Shown piece by piece: positions 41,501 through 49,946 of a DNA stretch of 64,000 nucleotides (the first letter of the stretch is position 1; every line of letters starts with the position of its first letter). The notes below the pieces were generated by a model. The model worked only from the letters and a program-made list of their open reading frames with translations, did no database searches and had not been told where the DNA came from. The stretch is from Cryobacterium sp. PH29-G1 (GTDB lineage Bacteria; Actinomycetota; Actinomycetes; Actinomycetales; Microbacteriaceae). A program made the position numbers and the translations under genes. The stretch is from NCBI RefSeq assembly GCF_030063365.1, contig NZ_JASISY010000004.1:186001-250000 (forward strand), in the 5' to 3' direction.

Positions 41501-42227
41501 CCGCTTCGATCGGGCCGAGCAGCAGAAACGGTTCGCGTCGGCCGAACGCAAGCTCGCACGGCTCGGCCGGGTCAACCCGCTCGCGCTGGAAGAATTTGCC
41601 GCGTTGGAGCAGCGGCACCGGTTTCTCACCGAGCAGCTCACCGATCTCACCGAGACCCGGCGCGACCTGCTCACCATCATCGCCGACATCGACGAGAAGA
41701 TGCAGACCATCTTCTCCGCCGCGTTCGACGATACCCAGACGGCCTTTGCCGAGGTGTTCCCCGTGCTTTTTCCCGGCGGCAGCGGCAGTATCTGGCTCAC
41801 CGACCCCGACGACCTGCTCACTACCGGTATCGAGGTATCGGTCAAACCGGCCGGCAAAAAGATTGAACGCCTGTCGCTCCTCTCCGGCGGCGAACGGTCG
41901 CTGGCCGCCGTGGCACTCCTGATCGCGATCTTCAAGGCTCGTCCCAGCCCGTTCTACATCATGGACGAGGTCGAAGCGGCCCTCGACGATGCCAACCTCG
42001 GCCGTCTCCTCACCATTTTCGATGACCTGCGCGAGTCCAGCCAGCTCATCGTGATCACCCACCAGAAACGCACCATGGAAATAGCGGATGCCCTCTACGG
42101 CGTCAGCATGCGCCAGGACGGGGTGAGCGCCGTGGTCGGTCAGCGCGTCGGACCGCGCGTCGATCAGCACGCCGACCGGGCTGGCGCACCCCGGGTCGAC
42201 CAGCGGGAGGCTGCGGCGGCGTCCTGA
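38592..42227 (+). CDS. smc: chromosome segregation protein SMC
   Basis: 1211 residues from TTG 38592 (AAAGGG upstream). The head has MYLKSLTLKGFKSFA and Walker A GPNGSGKS at 31-38. Long coiled coils run at about 165-500 and 680-1010, separated by a hinge at about 520-670. The C-terminal head has signature LSLLSGGERSLAAVALL and Walker B PFYIMDEVEAALDD. SMC organises and segregates the chromosome with ScpAB. A VADG tandem repeat in the hinge region (573-587) is unusual. The last 35 residues are a variable tail. The preceding 224 bases hold no gene. Confidence 0.95.
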   Translation: MYLKSLTLKGFKSFAQPTTFAFEPGVTCVVGPNGSGKSNVVDALAWVMGEQGVKTLRGGKMEDVIFAGTSTRGPLGRAEVTLTIDNADGALPIDYSEVTISRTLFRNGASEYAINGRTCRLLDVQELLSDSGLGREMHVIVGQGQLDAVLGATPEERRGFIEEAAGILKHRRRKEKTLRKLDAMQTNLTRLSDLAGEIRRQLKPLGHQAEIAREAQTIAAVVRDARARLLADDVVTLRTALDAHNRTESERHTERVVLQEQLSQKQVRVQRLELAQVGDAVDLARRTSYGLESAQERLRSLYTLANQRLALLGAQAESTGRVSSVTPTMLTEAAAEVEQLRAGIEVADIAWGGAREQSTLARSRLDAVDEDIAAQAALISRHDLEISQLTGQSQTAASRLAALRGEQLRQQNALDAATDRSRQAQQTLAELESTMPSDELDSAELSQADLARSFELAFEQAQAAVQSAEGEVERLRDELHQLERDRDAQAARHGAFSLALDQKDGSSELLEARLAGIRGLVAEHVRVQSGFEAAIAAALGSLADAVLAENRDAALDAIVRAELDGFGRVELIVADGVADGVADGVADAVDPAAGTDHLDLPAGIRWASDVVDAPAGVRGLLAQTIIADDLALARDGQLPDGLTVITRAGEVVSRWVVRGGSGARQSKLELVAERDTAAEKLATVTSRIERVRFDFTEQRTLLHAYKGQAVSARAALRDFETQLAARTERRGRLVVQADAAAADRDRVTAALGLATGAVVEAESLAADAAAALVTAQSQPRPILDASVREALYLELEVARETEVEARLQVETARERVRAGELQLKTLTHQLETEKTAAAAAARRAVIRRRQVDAATRVAEALPGVLAAVDRSVSEARLRLASAEAERASQNTELQQLRRDENTLRDRLASITENVHGLELEIYEKKLHLSALLERAGSELGLTEDVLVDEYGPDQLSPSDGSTGDDAGGGIRFDRAEQQKRFASAERKLARLGRVNPLALEEFAALEQRHRFLTEQLTDLTETRRDLLTIIADIDEKMQTIFSAAFDDTQTAFAEVFPVLFPGGSGSIWLTDPDDLLTTGIEVSVKPAGKKIERLSLLSGGERSLAAVALLIAIFKARPSPFYIMDEVEAALDDANLGRLLTIFDDLRESSQLIVITHQKRTMEIADALYGVSMRQDGVSAVVGQRVGPRVDQHADRAGAPRVDQREAAAAS
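40308..40352 (+). repeat. 12-bp tandem repeat in the SMC hinge region
   Basis: GTGGCCGATGGC is repeated perfectly at 40308-40319, 40320-40331 and 40332-40343, with a partial fourth copy to 40352. It encodes VADG three times and then VAD, in frame, inside the hinge. Copies are identical at third positions too, so the expansion is recent. Confidence 0.9.
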
Positions 42228-42240
42228 CCGCGCTGTGACT

Positions 42241-42558
42241 TCAGCCCTGCGGCGGCAGTGCCGAGATGACGGGGTGGTCTTTGGCGAGCACGCCCACTTT
42301 GGCCGCGCCGCCCGGGGAGCCGATGTCGTCGAAAAATTCGACGTTGGCCTTGTAGTAGTCGGCCCACTGCTCGGGCAGGTCGTCTTCGTAGTAGATGGCC
42401 TCGACCGGGCAAACCGGTTCGCAGGCGCCACAGTCGACGCACTCATCGGGGTGAATGTAGAGCGAGCGTTCGCCCTCATAAATGCAGTCCACCGGGCATT
42501 CGTCGATGCAGGCACGATCTTTCACATCAACGCAGGGCAGAGCGATCACATAGGTCAC
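42241..42558 (-). CDS. fdxA: seven-iron ferredoxin
   Basis: 105 residues, beginning [20 protein letters not shown], nearly the same as mycobacterial FdxA. Cysteines are arranged for one [3Fe-4S] and one [4Fe-4S] cluster: [17 protein letters not shown] and [12 protein letters not shown]. The C-terminal extension (about 60-105) ending VISALPPQG is typical of FdxA. It overlaps the ferredoxin reductase gene by four bases and ends the sulfate-assimilation cluster. It probably carries electrons to sulfite and/or nitrite reductase. Confidence 0.93.
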   Translation of the reverse strand: MTYVIALPCVDVKDRACIDECPVDCIYEGERSLYIHPDECVDCGACEPVCPVEAIYYEDDLPEQWADYYKANVEFFDDIGSPGGAAKVGVLAKDHPVISALPPQG

Positions 42559-43964
42559 AGTGTCAGCAACGCTTCCGTGCGGGAGATCTCGACCTGTTCG
42601 GCGCGGGAAATCACCTTGATGCGCTCCCGGCCGGGATGGGCCAGATCCTGCGAACCGAGCAACTGCTCGTGCGCGTCCAGGGCGCGCCAGCCGGCCCAGG
42701 TGGTGAATTCCACTCCGCGTTGCTCAAGCAGCGCCAGAATCGCATCCGGCGCTGAGTCGGGGCTTTCGATCGTGTCGCCGGCGACGAGCGCGGGCAGGTC
42801 GGCGACGAGGCGGGTCACGGTCTCTAGGGCATCGCCCTTGGTGTGGCCGATGAGGCCCACCGGGCCGCGCTTGATCCATCCGGTGGCATACAGGCCGGCG
42901 ATCGGTTCACCGGATGCGTCGAGCACCCGCCCGCCGTCGTTGGGAATGACACCGCGTACCGTGTCGAACGGCACCTCCGTGAGGGCACTGCCGCGATAGC
43001 CGACCGCGCGATACACGGCCTGCACCGGGTAGTCGACGATCTGTCCGGTGGCGCGCACGTTGCCGTCTCCGGTGTGTTCGGTGCGTTCAAAGCGGATGCC
43101 TTCCACCCGTCCGTCGCCGTACACCTCGAGCGGCGCGTGCATGAAGTGCAGGTGCAGGCGGCGTGAGGCGCCGAGCGGGGCGCGGGTCAGCCATCCGTTG
43201 AGCGTACGAGTCATGATTTTGACCTGGTTGTTGCTGGCCACGAGCTGTTCGCTGAACGAATCGGGTGTGAAATCTTCGGCGTAGACGACGAGGTCGACGT
43301 CGGGAATATCGGCCAGTTCCCGCAGCTCGATCGGGGTGAATTTCACCTGCGACGGACCGCGCCGGCCGAAGACGTGCACGTCGGTCACGGGGGAGCCGGC
43401 CAGCCCGGCGTACACCGAAGCGGGAATGTCGGTGCTGAGCAGGTCGTCGGCGTGCTTGGCGAGAATGCGCGCCACGTCGAGGGCCACGTTGCCGTTGCCG
43501 ATCACGGCCACGTCGGTGGCGTCGAGCGGCCATTCCAATGGCACGTCGGGATGGCCGTCGTACCACGACACGAAGTCGGCGGCGCCGAACGAGCCGGGCA
43601 GATCGATGCCGTCGATGACGAGAGGTGCGTCGTGAATGGCGCCGGTCGCGAAGATGACCGCGTGGTAGTGCTCGCGCAAATCGGCCAGGGTGAGGTCGGT
43701 GCCGTAGCTGACGTTGCCGATGAAACGCATGTTGCCTGCGTCGAGCATCTCCTGCAACGATTTGACGATTCCCTTGATGCGCGGGTGGTCGGGGGCTACG
43801 CCGTATCGAATCAATCCGTACGGGGCGGGCAGCGCGTCGAACAGGTCGATGGCCACCGTGTGGCCAGCCTCCAGCACGAGCCGGTTCAGAATGTTGCCGG
43901 CGTAGATGCCGGCCGGCCCGGCGCCGATGATGGCAACACGCAGGGCGGAGGGAGCGGGGGTCAT
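42555..43964 (-). CDS. fprA: NADPH-ferredoxin reductase, FprA type
   Basis: 469 residues. FAD-binding [18 protein letters not shown] is at 9-26, NADP-binding [17 protein letters not shown] at about 151-167, and the conserved [22 protein letters not shown] near 375-396. It belongs to the adrenodoxin-reductase-like group (FprA of mycobacteria) and passes electrons from NADPH to ferredoxin. Directly upstream of fdxA with a four-base overlap, it makes an electron-transfer pair for the sulfite reductase of the same cluster. Confidence 0.92.
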   Translation of the reverse strand: MTPAPSALRVAIIGAGPAGIYAGNILNRLVLEAGHTVAIDLFDALPAPYGLIRYGVAPDHPRIKGIVKSLQEMLDAGNMRFIGNVSYGTDLTLADLREHYHAVIFATGAIHDAPLVIDGIDLPGSFGAADFVSWYDGHPDVPLEWPLDATDVAVIGNGNVALDVARILAKHADDLLSTDIPASVYAGLAGSPVTDVHVFGRRGPSQVKFTPIELRELADIPDVDLVVYAEDFTPDSFSEQLVASNNQVKIMTRTLNGWLTRAPLGASRRLHLHFMHAPLEVYGDGRVEGIRFERTEHTGDGNVRATGQIVDYPVQAVYRAVGYRGSALTEVPFDTVRGVIPNDGGRVLDASGEPIAGLYATGWIKRGPVGLIGHTKGDALETVTRLVADLPALVAGDTIESPDSAPDAILALLEQRGVEFTTWAGWRALDAHEQLLGSQDLAHPGRERIKVISRAEQVEISRTEALLTL

Positions 43965-44034
43965 AACAGGCCTTTCACGATGAAACAGAATCAGTAAGAC
44001 AGAACAAGAGTGGATGCGAGCCGGCGCAGCCGGG

Positions 44035-44946
44035 TCAGCGCAGGCCGGCCGCCATCAGTCCGCGGCGGCGCAGCAGGCGACGTTCGACCGGAGCGAAGAC
44101 GACGAGCTCGACCAGAATGCCCACGAACAGGATGACCAGAATCGTCGCGAGCACGCCGGAGAGGTCGGCGAGCTCCCGGCTCTGCTGCAGCATCGAGCCC
44201 AGGCCGAACCCCATCGTGCCGCCCATGGCAATGATCTCAGCTGCCATCAGCGAACGCCAGGCGAAGGCCCAGCCCTGCTTGAGGCCGGAGAAATAACCCG
44301 GAAGGGCCGCTGGCAGCACCACGAGGGTGGCCATTTCGAAGCGGGAGGCGCCGAGCACCGTGCCCACGCGCCGCAACTGCGGTGGAATCTGATCGACTCC
44401 CGAGACCAGCCCGTTGGCGATCGAGGGCACCGCGCCCATCAAAACGACGAAGTACACGGTGGCATCGGTGAGGCCGAACCAGATAATCGCGGCCGGCACC
44501 CAGGCGACCGAGGGGAGCACCTGAAGCCCGGAGAGCAGCGGGCCGAGAGCGCGTCGCACCGGACGGCATTCGGCCAGCAGCAGCCCGATCGGGGTGCCGA
44601 TGGCCACGGCGATGAGAAATCCGAGGCCGCCGCGCTCGATGCTGGTCAGAACGGCGATCTGCAGGCGGTCGCTCGACCAGGCGCTGGCGAGGGCCTCGAA
44701 CACGTCGAACGGGCCGGGGATGAGATCCGGGCGGGGCTTGGCCACCACAATGTAGGCCTGCCAGGCCGCGACCAGAATGATGAGCAACAGAACGGGCGGC
44801 AGGAGACCATCGAGAGTACGCCGAAAAGCCCCGCGGGGCGTTTCGGGTACGGCCTGCAGCGAGTCCAGGCCCGCTTCGAGGCGCCGTAGCTCGTCGTGGT
44901 CGGGATCGTGCCCCGGTGCGGTGTCGGTACGAGACTCAACTGGCAT
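44035..44946 (-). CDS. ABC transporter permease, SsuC/TauC type
   Basis: 303 residues from ATG 44946, after an acidic cytoplasmic N-terminus. About six spans and the EAA loop (VGTVLGASRFEMATLVVLPAALPGYFSGLKQGWAFAWRSL) identify a BPD-type permease of the nitrate/sulfonate/taurine group. It works with the ATPase and substrate-binding protein encoded upstream. Embedded in the cys operon it should import a sulfur source, perhaps sulfate or a sulfonate. It overlaps the ATPase gene by 11 bases; 70 bases separate it from fprA. Confidence 0.88.
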   Translation of the reverse strand: MPVESRTDTAPGHDPDHDELRRLEAGLDSLQAVPETPRGAFRRTLDGLLPPVLLLIILVAAWQAYIVVAKPRPDLIPGPFDVFEALASAWSSDRLQIAVLTSIERGGLGFLIAVAIGTPIGLLLAECRPVRRALGPLLSGLQVLPSVAWVPAAIIWFGLTDATVYFVVLMGAVPSIANGLVSGVDQIPPQLRRVGTVLGASRFEMATLVVLPAALPGYFSGLKQGWAFAWRSLMAAEIIAMGGTMGFGLGSMLQQSRELADLSGVLATILVILFVGILVELVVFAPVERRLLRRRGLMAAGLR

Positions 44947-45757
44947 TGCGGCGGATCTCCTCTCGCAGCTGGTCGGTGATTTCGTCGCCCAGACGGGCCA
45001 CTTCGGGGGACTCGATCCGACGTGAACCGGTATCGGTGATGGTCCACTCATTCACGATGCGGCCGGGGCGGGACGACATCAACAGGATGCGTTCGCCCAG
45101 CCGAGCGGCCTCCCGCACGTTGTGGGTGACGAACACGATGGTGCGACCGGTCTGACGCCAGACCCGCTCCAACTCTTCGTGCAGCAGGTCACGGGTGATG
45201 GCGTCAAGCGCGGCGAACGGTTCATCCATGAGCAGAACCTTGCGGTCCTGGGCCAGGGAACGGGCCAGCGCGACGCGCTGCCGCATGCCGCCGGAGAGTT
45301 CATGCGGGCGTTTATCGGCGGCATCGGCGAGGTTGACCAAGTCGAGCAGTTCCCGTGCGGCCGCACGGCGTTTCGGTCGGGCCAGGCCCGCCAATTTGAG
45401 GGCGAGCTCGATATTGCGGCCGGCGGTCAGCCACGGAAACAGGGCTGCGTCTTGAAACATGACGGCCGCCTTCCCGCTCGCCACGGTCACGGTGCCCTCG
45501 CTCGGTTTCTCCAAACCGGCAATGATGTTCAGCAACGTGGACTTGCCGCATCCGCTCGCCCCGAGCAGGCAGACGAACTGGCCGGCTTCGATCGACAAAT
45601 TGATGTTGTCGAGTACGAGCCCTCCAGTGCCGTAGCGCTTGCCGAGGGCGTCGATCGTGATCGCGGCGGGCCCCGCGCTTCGCCCGATGATCGGTGCAGC
45701 GGCCGGCGTCGCCTCGACCGCGATGCCGCCCACGACCGTGCTGCCGGGCGAGGTCAC
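44936..45757 (-). CDS. ABC transporter ATPase, SsuB/TauB type
   Basis: 273 residues. Walker A LLGASGCGKSTLLNIIAG, Q-loop MFQDAALFPWL, signature LSGGMRQRVALARSLA, Walker B VLLMDEPFAALDAITR and VTHNVREAARLGERI match the SsuB/TauB/NrtD subgroup. An Ala-rich N-terminal extension of about 32 residues precedes the domain. GTG 45757 overlaps the cysN stop by four bases. The MDEPFAALD form and the neighbouring permease support uptake of an oxyanion or sulfonate. Confidence 0.9.
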   Translation of the reverse strand: MTSPGSTVVGGIAVEATPAAAPIIGRSAGPAAITIDALGKRYGTGGLVLDNINLSIEAGQFVCLLGASGCGKSTLLNIIAGLEKPSEGTVTVASGKAAVMFQDAALFPWLTAGRNIELALKLAGLARPKRRAAARELLDLVNLADAADKRPHELSGGMRQRVALARSLAQDRKVLLMDEPFAALDAITRDLLHEELERVWRQTGRTIVFVTHNVREAARLGERILLMSSRPGRIVNEWTITDTGSRRIESPEVARLGDEITDQLREEIRRNAS

Positions 45758-47181
45758 GGTGACACTTCCGACCCGGCACCCGAGCCGTCGCCGGCGCGGG
45801 TGGGCTCGCCGGGGGCGGTGACGATGCCAGCCGCGAGCGTCGCGCCGTCCTGCGGGTGAATCACCAGAAACGCGCCGGAGCGGCGGTTCTGCGCATAGCG
45901 TTCCACCGGCAGATCGCGGGACAAACGGATGCTGGCCTGCCCGATGTCGTTCACGGCCAGTGTCGTGGCCGGTTCAACGCCGAGTGTCGTCAGATCCAGC
46001 CGCCCGGTAACGTCGCTGATCAGGGCCTGCATGAGGGTCGTTCCAAACTTCACGAGCACCCGCGCGCCCGGTGCGAGCGGGCGCGGGTCGAGCCAGAACA
46101 GGTCCGCCTCCAGGGTGCGGGTGACCGGCGGCAGAGTGTCGACGGCCGCGATCACAGCCCCACGGGCAATGTCGAGGTCGTCGGCCAGGCGCAGGGCGAT
46201 CGATTGCGGCGCGAAGGCCTCGTCGAGGTCGACCCCGGCGAAGTCGATGCCGGTGACAGTGCTGGTGCCACCGCCGGGCTCAACGCTGACGGTGTCGCCG
46301 ACCTTGATGCTGCCGCTGGCCACCTGCCCGGCGTAGGCCCGATAGTCACGGTACGAGTCAGCGAGTTCCGGGGCGACGGAGACCGCGCCCTGTGGGCGCA
46401 GCACGAGTTGCACGGGCAGGCGGAACGCTTCGGTGGCTCGCCCGGACGCATCCCGATCGTCGATTACGGTGAGCGTTTCGAGCAATTCCAGCAGGCTCGG
46501 CCCGTCATACCAGGGGGTACGCTCGGAGCGGTCCACGACGTTGTCGCCGACGAGGGCGGACACCGGGATCACGTGCACGTCGCCGAATCCGAGCGACCCG
46601 ACACCGAGTTCAGCGGTGACGAGACGCACGGATGCCTCCACCTCCCGGTACGCGGCCTCGTCGTAGTCCAGCAGGTCGATCTTGTTGACCGCAACGATCA
46701 CGTGCGGCACGCGCAGCAGGGCGACGACGCTGAGGTGCCGGCGGGTCTGCTCGAGCACGCCCTTGCGGGCGTCGATGAGCATGATGACGGCATCCGCTGT
46801 GGTGGCGCCGGTGACCATGTTGCGGGTGTACTGCACGTGGCCGGGGCAGTCGGCGAGGATGAAGGAGCGGGCCGGAGTGGCGAAGTAGCGGTAGGCGACG
46901 TCGATGGTGATGCCCTGCTCGCGTTCGGCGCGCAGGCCGTCGGTGAGCAGCGCGAAGTCAATGCCGCCACTGTCGCCGCCGAAGCCCCGCTCGTTGGACG
47001 TGCGGGTGACCGCTTCGAGCTGATCGGCCAGGATGGCCTTGGAATCGTGCAGCAGCCGGCCCACCAGGGTGGATTTGCCGTCGTCGACCGAGCCGGCCGT
47101 TGCGAAGCGAAACAGGGTACCTTCGCCGGTTGCGACGATGTCGTCGGCGGTGTTGGCCTGGGTGTCAATGGTGAGGGTCAT
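45754..47181 (-). CDS. cysN: sulfate adenylyltransferase subunit 1 (GTPase)
   Basis: 475 residues. It drives ATP sulfurylase by GTP hydrolysis together with CysD. G1 is ATAGSVDDGKSTLVGRLL at about 27-44, G3 DCPGHVQYTRNMVTGA at about 108-123, G4 NKIDL, and EF-Tu-like domains 2 and 3 follow. There is no C-terminal APS kinase domain, so this is CysN alone. It is separated from cysD by the gene for a substrate-binding protein, an uncommon arrangement. It starts four bases after that gene. Confidence 0.95.
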   Translation of the reverse strand: MTLTIDTQANTADDIVATGEGTLFRFATAGSVDDGKSTLVGRLLHDSKAILADQLEAVTRTSNERGFGGDSGGIDFALLTDGLRAEREQGITIDVAYRYFATPARSFILADCPGHVQYTRNMVTGATTADAVIMLIDARKGVLEQTRRHLSVVALLRVPHVIVAVNKIDLLDYDEAAYREVEASVRLVTAELGVGSLGFGDVHVIPVSALVGDNVVDRSERTPWYDGPSLLELLETLTVIDDRDASGRATEAFRLPVQLVLRPQGAVSVAPELADSYRDYRAYAGQVASGSIKVGDTVSVEPGGGTSTVTGIDFAGVDLDEAFAPQSIALRLADDLDIARGAVIAAVDTLPPVTRTLEADLFWLDPRPLAPGARVLVKFGTTLMQALISDVTGRLDLTTLGVEPATTLAVNDIGQASIRLSRDLPVERYAQNRRSGAFLVIHPQDGATLAAGIVTAPGEPTRAGDGSGAGSEVSP

Positions 47182-47185
47182 CTGG

Positions 47186-48247
47186 TTATTCCGTTCCCAA
47201 TCCGCCGGCCGAGACCGGTGCTTCTGTGCGCTTGGCCAGTACGGCGTTGAGCAGTGTCACGTTGAACAGTCCGAACAGGTCCCCGTCCTTGCCGGTGCCG
47301 GCCTTGACCGCCTCGGCGAGCGAGACGGGAAAAGTAGCGGCCAACGGGTCGACGTTGAACTGCACTTCGGTCAGCGCCCGGTCCAGAACATCATCGGCCA
47401 GCGCCTTGCCGGTGTCGGACGTGAGCTTCTCGTTGATGACCGCCCCGGCCTCGGCCGGATTCTGGGTGAGCCAGTCCACCGCGGTGACGTGCCCGTCGAG
47501 CAGGGCGCGAACGGTGTCTGGATGTTCCTCGAGGAAGGCTTTCCGCACGAGCAGCACGGTGGTCGGAAAGTCACCGTTGGGCCACAGCTCGGCTTCATTC
47601 ACCAGAATGTGGCCGCCGGCCTCGAGCACGAGCCGGGACACCCACGGTTCGGGGAGCCAGGCGCCATCGATGGCGCCGCTCTGAAACAGGGTCAGGGTCT
47701 GCGCGTTGTCGGTCGGTGCCACGGTGACATCGCCGCCGCCGGTCGTGTTGGTCTCATACCCCTCGTTGCCGAGCCAGGACCGCAGCGCGATGTCCTGGGT
47801 ATTGCCCAGTTGCGGCGAAGCGAGGATGCTGCCGGCCAGGTCAGCTGCGCTGTCGATCCCGTCGCGCACGACGAGGGCGGCACCGCCGCTGGCGGCGCCG
47901 GCCACGATCACAGCCGATTGGCCGCCGCTCTGCACGAACGTGTTCACCGCCGGGCTCGGGCCGATGTAGGCGGCGTCGATGGCCCCGGCGCTGAGCGCCT
48001 CCACGGCGGCCGGGCCGGCGTTGAAGATTTGCGTACTCAGCGTCGTATCACCCAGGGCAGCGGTGAAGAACCCGTTGGTCAGCCCGACGAGTGCCGCGGC
48101 GTGGGTGACGTTGTCAAAGTAGCCGAGGCGTAGTTCAGCGGCGGGACCCCGATCCGTGGCGGGCTCGGTGCTGACCGTGGCGGCGCATCCGCTGAGTAAA
48201 AAGGTGGTTGCGAGCGCCAGGGCGCCTAACCGCAGCGAACCGGTCAT
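47186..48247 (-). CDS. ABC transporter substrate-binding lipoprotein (SsuA/NMT1 type)
   Basis: 353 residues. Signal peptide with lipobox FLLSGC at about 17-22. The mature domain LRLGYFDNVTHAAALVGLTNGFF and the NAGPAAVEALSAGAIDAAYIGPSPAVNTF segment are typical of nitrate/sulfonate/taurine binding proteins; DGAWLPEPWVSRL is also a family feature. Its start overlaps the cysD stop by one base (TGATG), and cysN follows. Position argues for sulfate or organosulfur uptake; no desulfonase gene is seen, which makes sulfate more likely. This is inference. Confidence 0.88.
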   Translation of the reverse strand: MTGSLRLGALALATTFLLSGCAATVSTEPATDRGPAAELRLGYFDNVTHAAALVGLTNGFFTAALGDTTLSTQIFNAGPAAVEALSAGAIDAAYIGPSPAVNTFVQSGGQSAVIVAGAASGGAALVVRDGIDSAADLAGSILASPQLGNTQDIALRSWLGNEGYETNTTGGGDVTVAPTDNAQTLTLFQSGAIDGAWLPEPWVSRLVLEAGGHILVNEAELWPNGDFPTTVLLVRKAFLEEHPDTVRALLDGHVTAVDWLTQNPAEAGAVINEKLTSDTGKALADDVLDRALTEVQFNVDPLAATFPVSLAEAVKAGTGKDGDLFGLFNVTLLNAVLAKRTEAPVSAGGLGTE

Positions 48248-49158
48248 CAGAAATATCCTTCCTTCTTGCGGTCCTCCATGGCTGCTTCGGAGATGCGGTC
48301 GTCGGCGCGGGTCGCGCCACGCTCGGTGATGGTGCTCACGCCCACCTCGCGCACGACGTCGGTGACGGATGCCGCGAGCGAGTCGACCGCGCCGGTGCAG
48401 CTCATATCGCCCACCGTGCGGTACCGCACGGTGCGCGTTTCGACGGTTTCGTCGGCGCGGGGCGGGCTGACCGGGCTGACCGCGCGCCACATGTTGTCGC
48501 GGCGGTACACCTCGCGCTCGTGCGCGTAGTACAGCGGGGGCAGCTCAATCTGCTCGCGCTCGATGTAGCGCCAAACGTTGAGCTCGGTCCAGTTGCTGAT
48601 CGGAAAGGCGCGCACGTGCTGTCCCACCGTGTGGCGGCCGTTGTAGAGGTTCCACAGTTCGGGGCGTTGGTTGCGCGGATCCCACTGGCCGAATTCGTCG
48701 CGGAGAGAGAGGATGCGCTCTTTGGCGCGGGCCTTGTCTTCGTCGCGGCGGGCGCCGCCGAAGACGGCATCGTGGCGCCCGGCGGCGATCGCGTCGAGCA
48801 GCGGCAGCGTCTGCAACGGGTTGCGAGTGCCGTCGGCACGTTCGGCGAGACGGCCGTCGCTGATGTAATCCTCGACCTTGGCGACCGTCAGGCGCACACC
48901 GTGCGCGGCAACGGTTTTGTCCCGAAACTCGAGCACCTCGGGAAAGTTGTGGCCGGTATCGACGTGCAGCAAATCGATGGGAATCTTGCCCGGCCAGAAC
49001 GCTTTCGCGGCGAGGTGCAGTACCACGACGGAGTCTTTGCCGCCGCTGAACAGCAGTACCGGTCGTTCGAACTCGGCGACGACCTCACGGATGATGTGGA
49101 TCGCTTCACTCTCGAGCACGTTGAGTTCGGAGAGGCGGTGTGCAGTCGTGGTGGTCAT
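48247..49158 (-). CDS. cysD: sulfate adenylyltransferase subunit 2
   Basis: 303 residues. The PP-loop LLFSGGKDSVVVLHLA is at about 36-51, then IDLLHVDTGHNFPEVLEFRD, RRDEDKARAKERILSLRDEFGQWDP and SNWTELNVWRYI, all typical of CysD. With CysN it activates sulfate to APS. ATG 49158 overlaps the cysH stop by four bases. The final GYF ends at the SBP start. Confidence 0.95.
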   Translation of the reverse strand: MTTTTAHRLSELNVLESEAIHIIREVVAEFERPVLLFSGGKDSVVVLHLAAKAFWPGKIPIDLLHVDTGHNFPEVLEFRDKTVAAHGVRLTVAKVEDYISDGRLAERADGTRNPLQTLPLLDAIAAGRHDAVFGGARRDEDKARAKERILSLRDEFGQWDPRNQRPELWNLYNGRHTVGQHVRAFPISNWTELNVWRYIEREQIELPPLYYAHEREVYRRDNMWRAVSPVSPPRADETVETRTVRYRTVGDMSCTGAVDSLAASVTDVVREVGVSTITERGATRADDRISEAAMEDRKKEGYF

Positions 49159-49946
49159 AGGTGGAGCCCGCATTCTGTTTTCTCGAGGGTGGCCCAACGG
49201 CCGGAACGGGGATCAGCGCCCGCCGCAACGGGCTGGGTGCAGGGGGCACAGCCGATGGAGGGATAGCCCTGGTTCAGCAGCACATTCACCGGCACATGAT
49301 GGTCGATGGCGTACTGCATGAGCTCGTCGTAGCTCCAAGCGGCGACCGGGTTGACCTTGACCAGGCCGTTGCGTTCGTCCCAGGTCACGAGGGGCGTGTC
49401 AGCGCGGGTGGGCGCTTCATCGCGGCGTACGCCGGTGAACCACAGCTCGTAGCCGCCGAGCGAGCGCTGCAACGGTTCAACCTTGCGCATCGCGCAGCAG
49501 GAGTTGGGGTCGCGGGCGAACAGCTCGGTGCCGTGCAGGGCGTCCTGCTCGGGCACCGTCGACAGCGGCAGCACGTCGACAACCGTTACCGGCAGGGCGG
49601 AGGCGACCGCGTCGCGGGTCTCGTAGGTTTCGGCGAAGTGGTAGCCGGTGTCGAGGAACAGCACGTCGACGCCGGGCAGCTGCTGCGACACGATCTCGGG
49701 CAGCACCGCGTCGGCCATGGAGCACGCGACGGCAACGGAGCCGGCGCTGAAATTGCGGGCGACCCAGGCCACGACCTCCGCAGCGGTGGCCTCGCGGCCG
49801 GTGGCTGCTGCGGCGGCAGCGAGTTCGGCCGAGCCGGCTTCGACGAGGGCCTGCAGCTCGGCGGCCGGCCGGCGCGGCGGCAGCGGGCGGGCGGGGGCAG
49901 CGGATGCCGCGGCGTGTTTGTCGGCGTTCAGGTTGGTGGCGCTCAT
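49155..49946 (-). CDS. cysH: adenylyl-sulfate (APS) reductase
   Basis: 263 residues. The iron-sulfur type is shown by Cys-Cys in RDPNSCCAMRKVEPL and Cys-x2-Cys in IGCAPCTQPV, the four ligands of the [4Fe-4S] cluster of APS reductases. The catalytic Cys is in KTECGLHL at the extreme C-terminus. It reduces APS to sulfite using thioredoxin-type donors; cluster-containing enzymes prefer APS over PAPS. An Ala/Pro-rich N-terminus of about 50 residues is probably disordered. ATG 49946 overlaps the sir stop by four bases. Confidence 0.94.
   Translation of the reverse strand: MSATNLNADKHAAASAAPARPLPPRRPAAELQALVEAGSAELAAAAAATGREATAAEVVAWVARNFSAGSVAVACSMADAVLPEIVSQQLPGVDVLFLDTGYHFAETYETRDAVASALPVTVVDVLPLSTVPEQDALHGTELFARDPNSCCAMRKVEPLQRSLGGYELWFTGVRRDEAPTRADTPLVTWDERNGLVKVNPVAAWSYDELMQYAIDHHVPVNVLLNQGYPSIGCAPCTQPVAAGADPRSGRWATLEKTECGLHL

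Noticed and set aside
40920..42515. 531-codon minus-strand frame overlapping smc and fdxA
   Set aside because: Runs through two supported genes on both strands; composition is that of an antisense frame.
45856..47250. 464-codon plus-strand frame opposite cysN
   Set aside because: Antisense to cysN, whose G-motifs are intact; His/Gly/Val-rich shadow composition.
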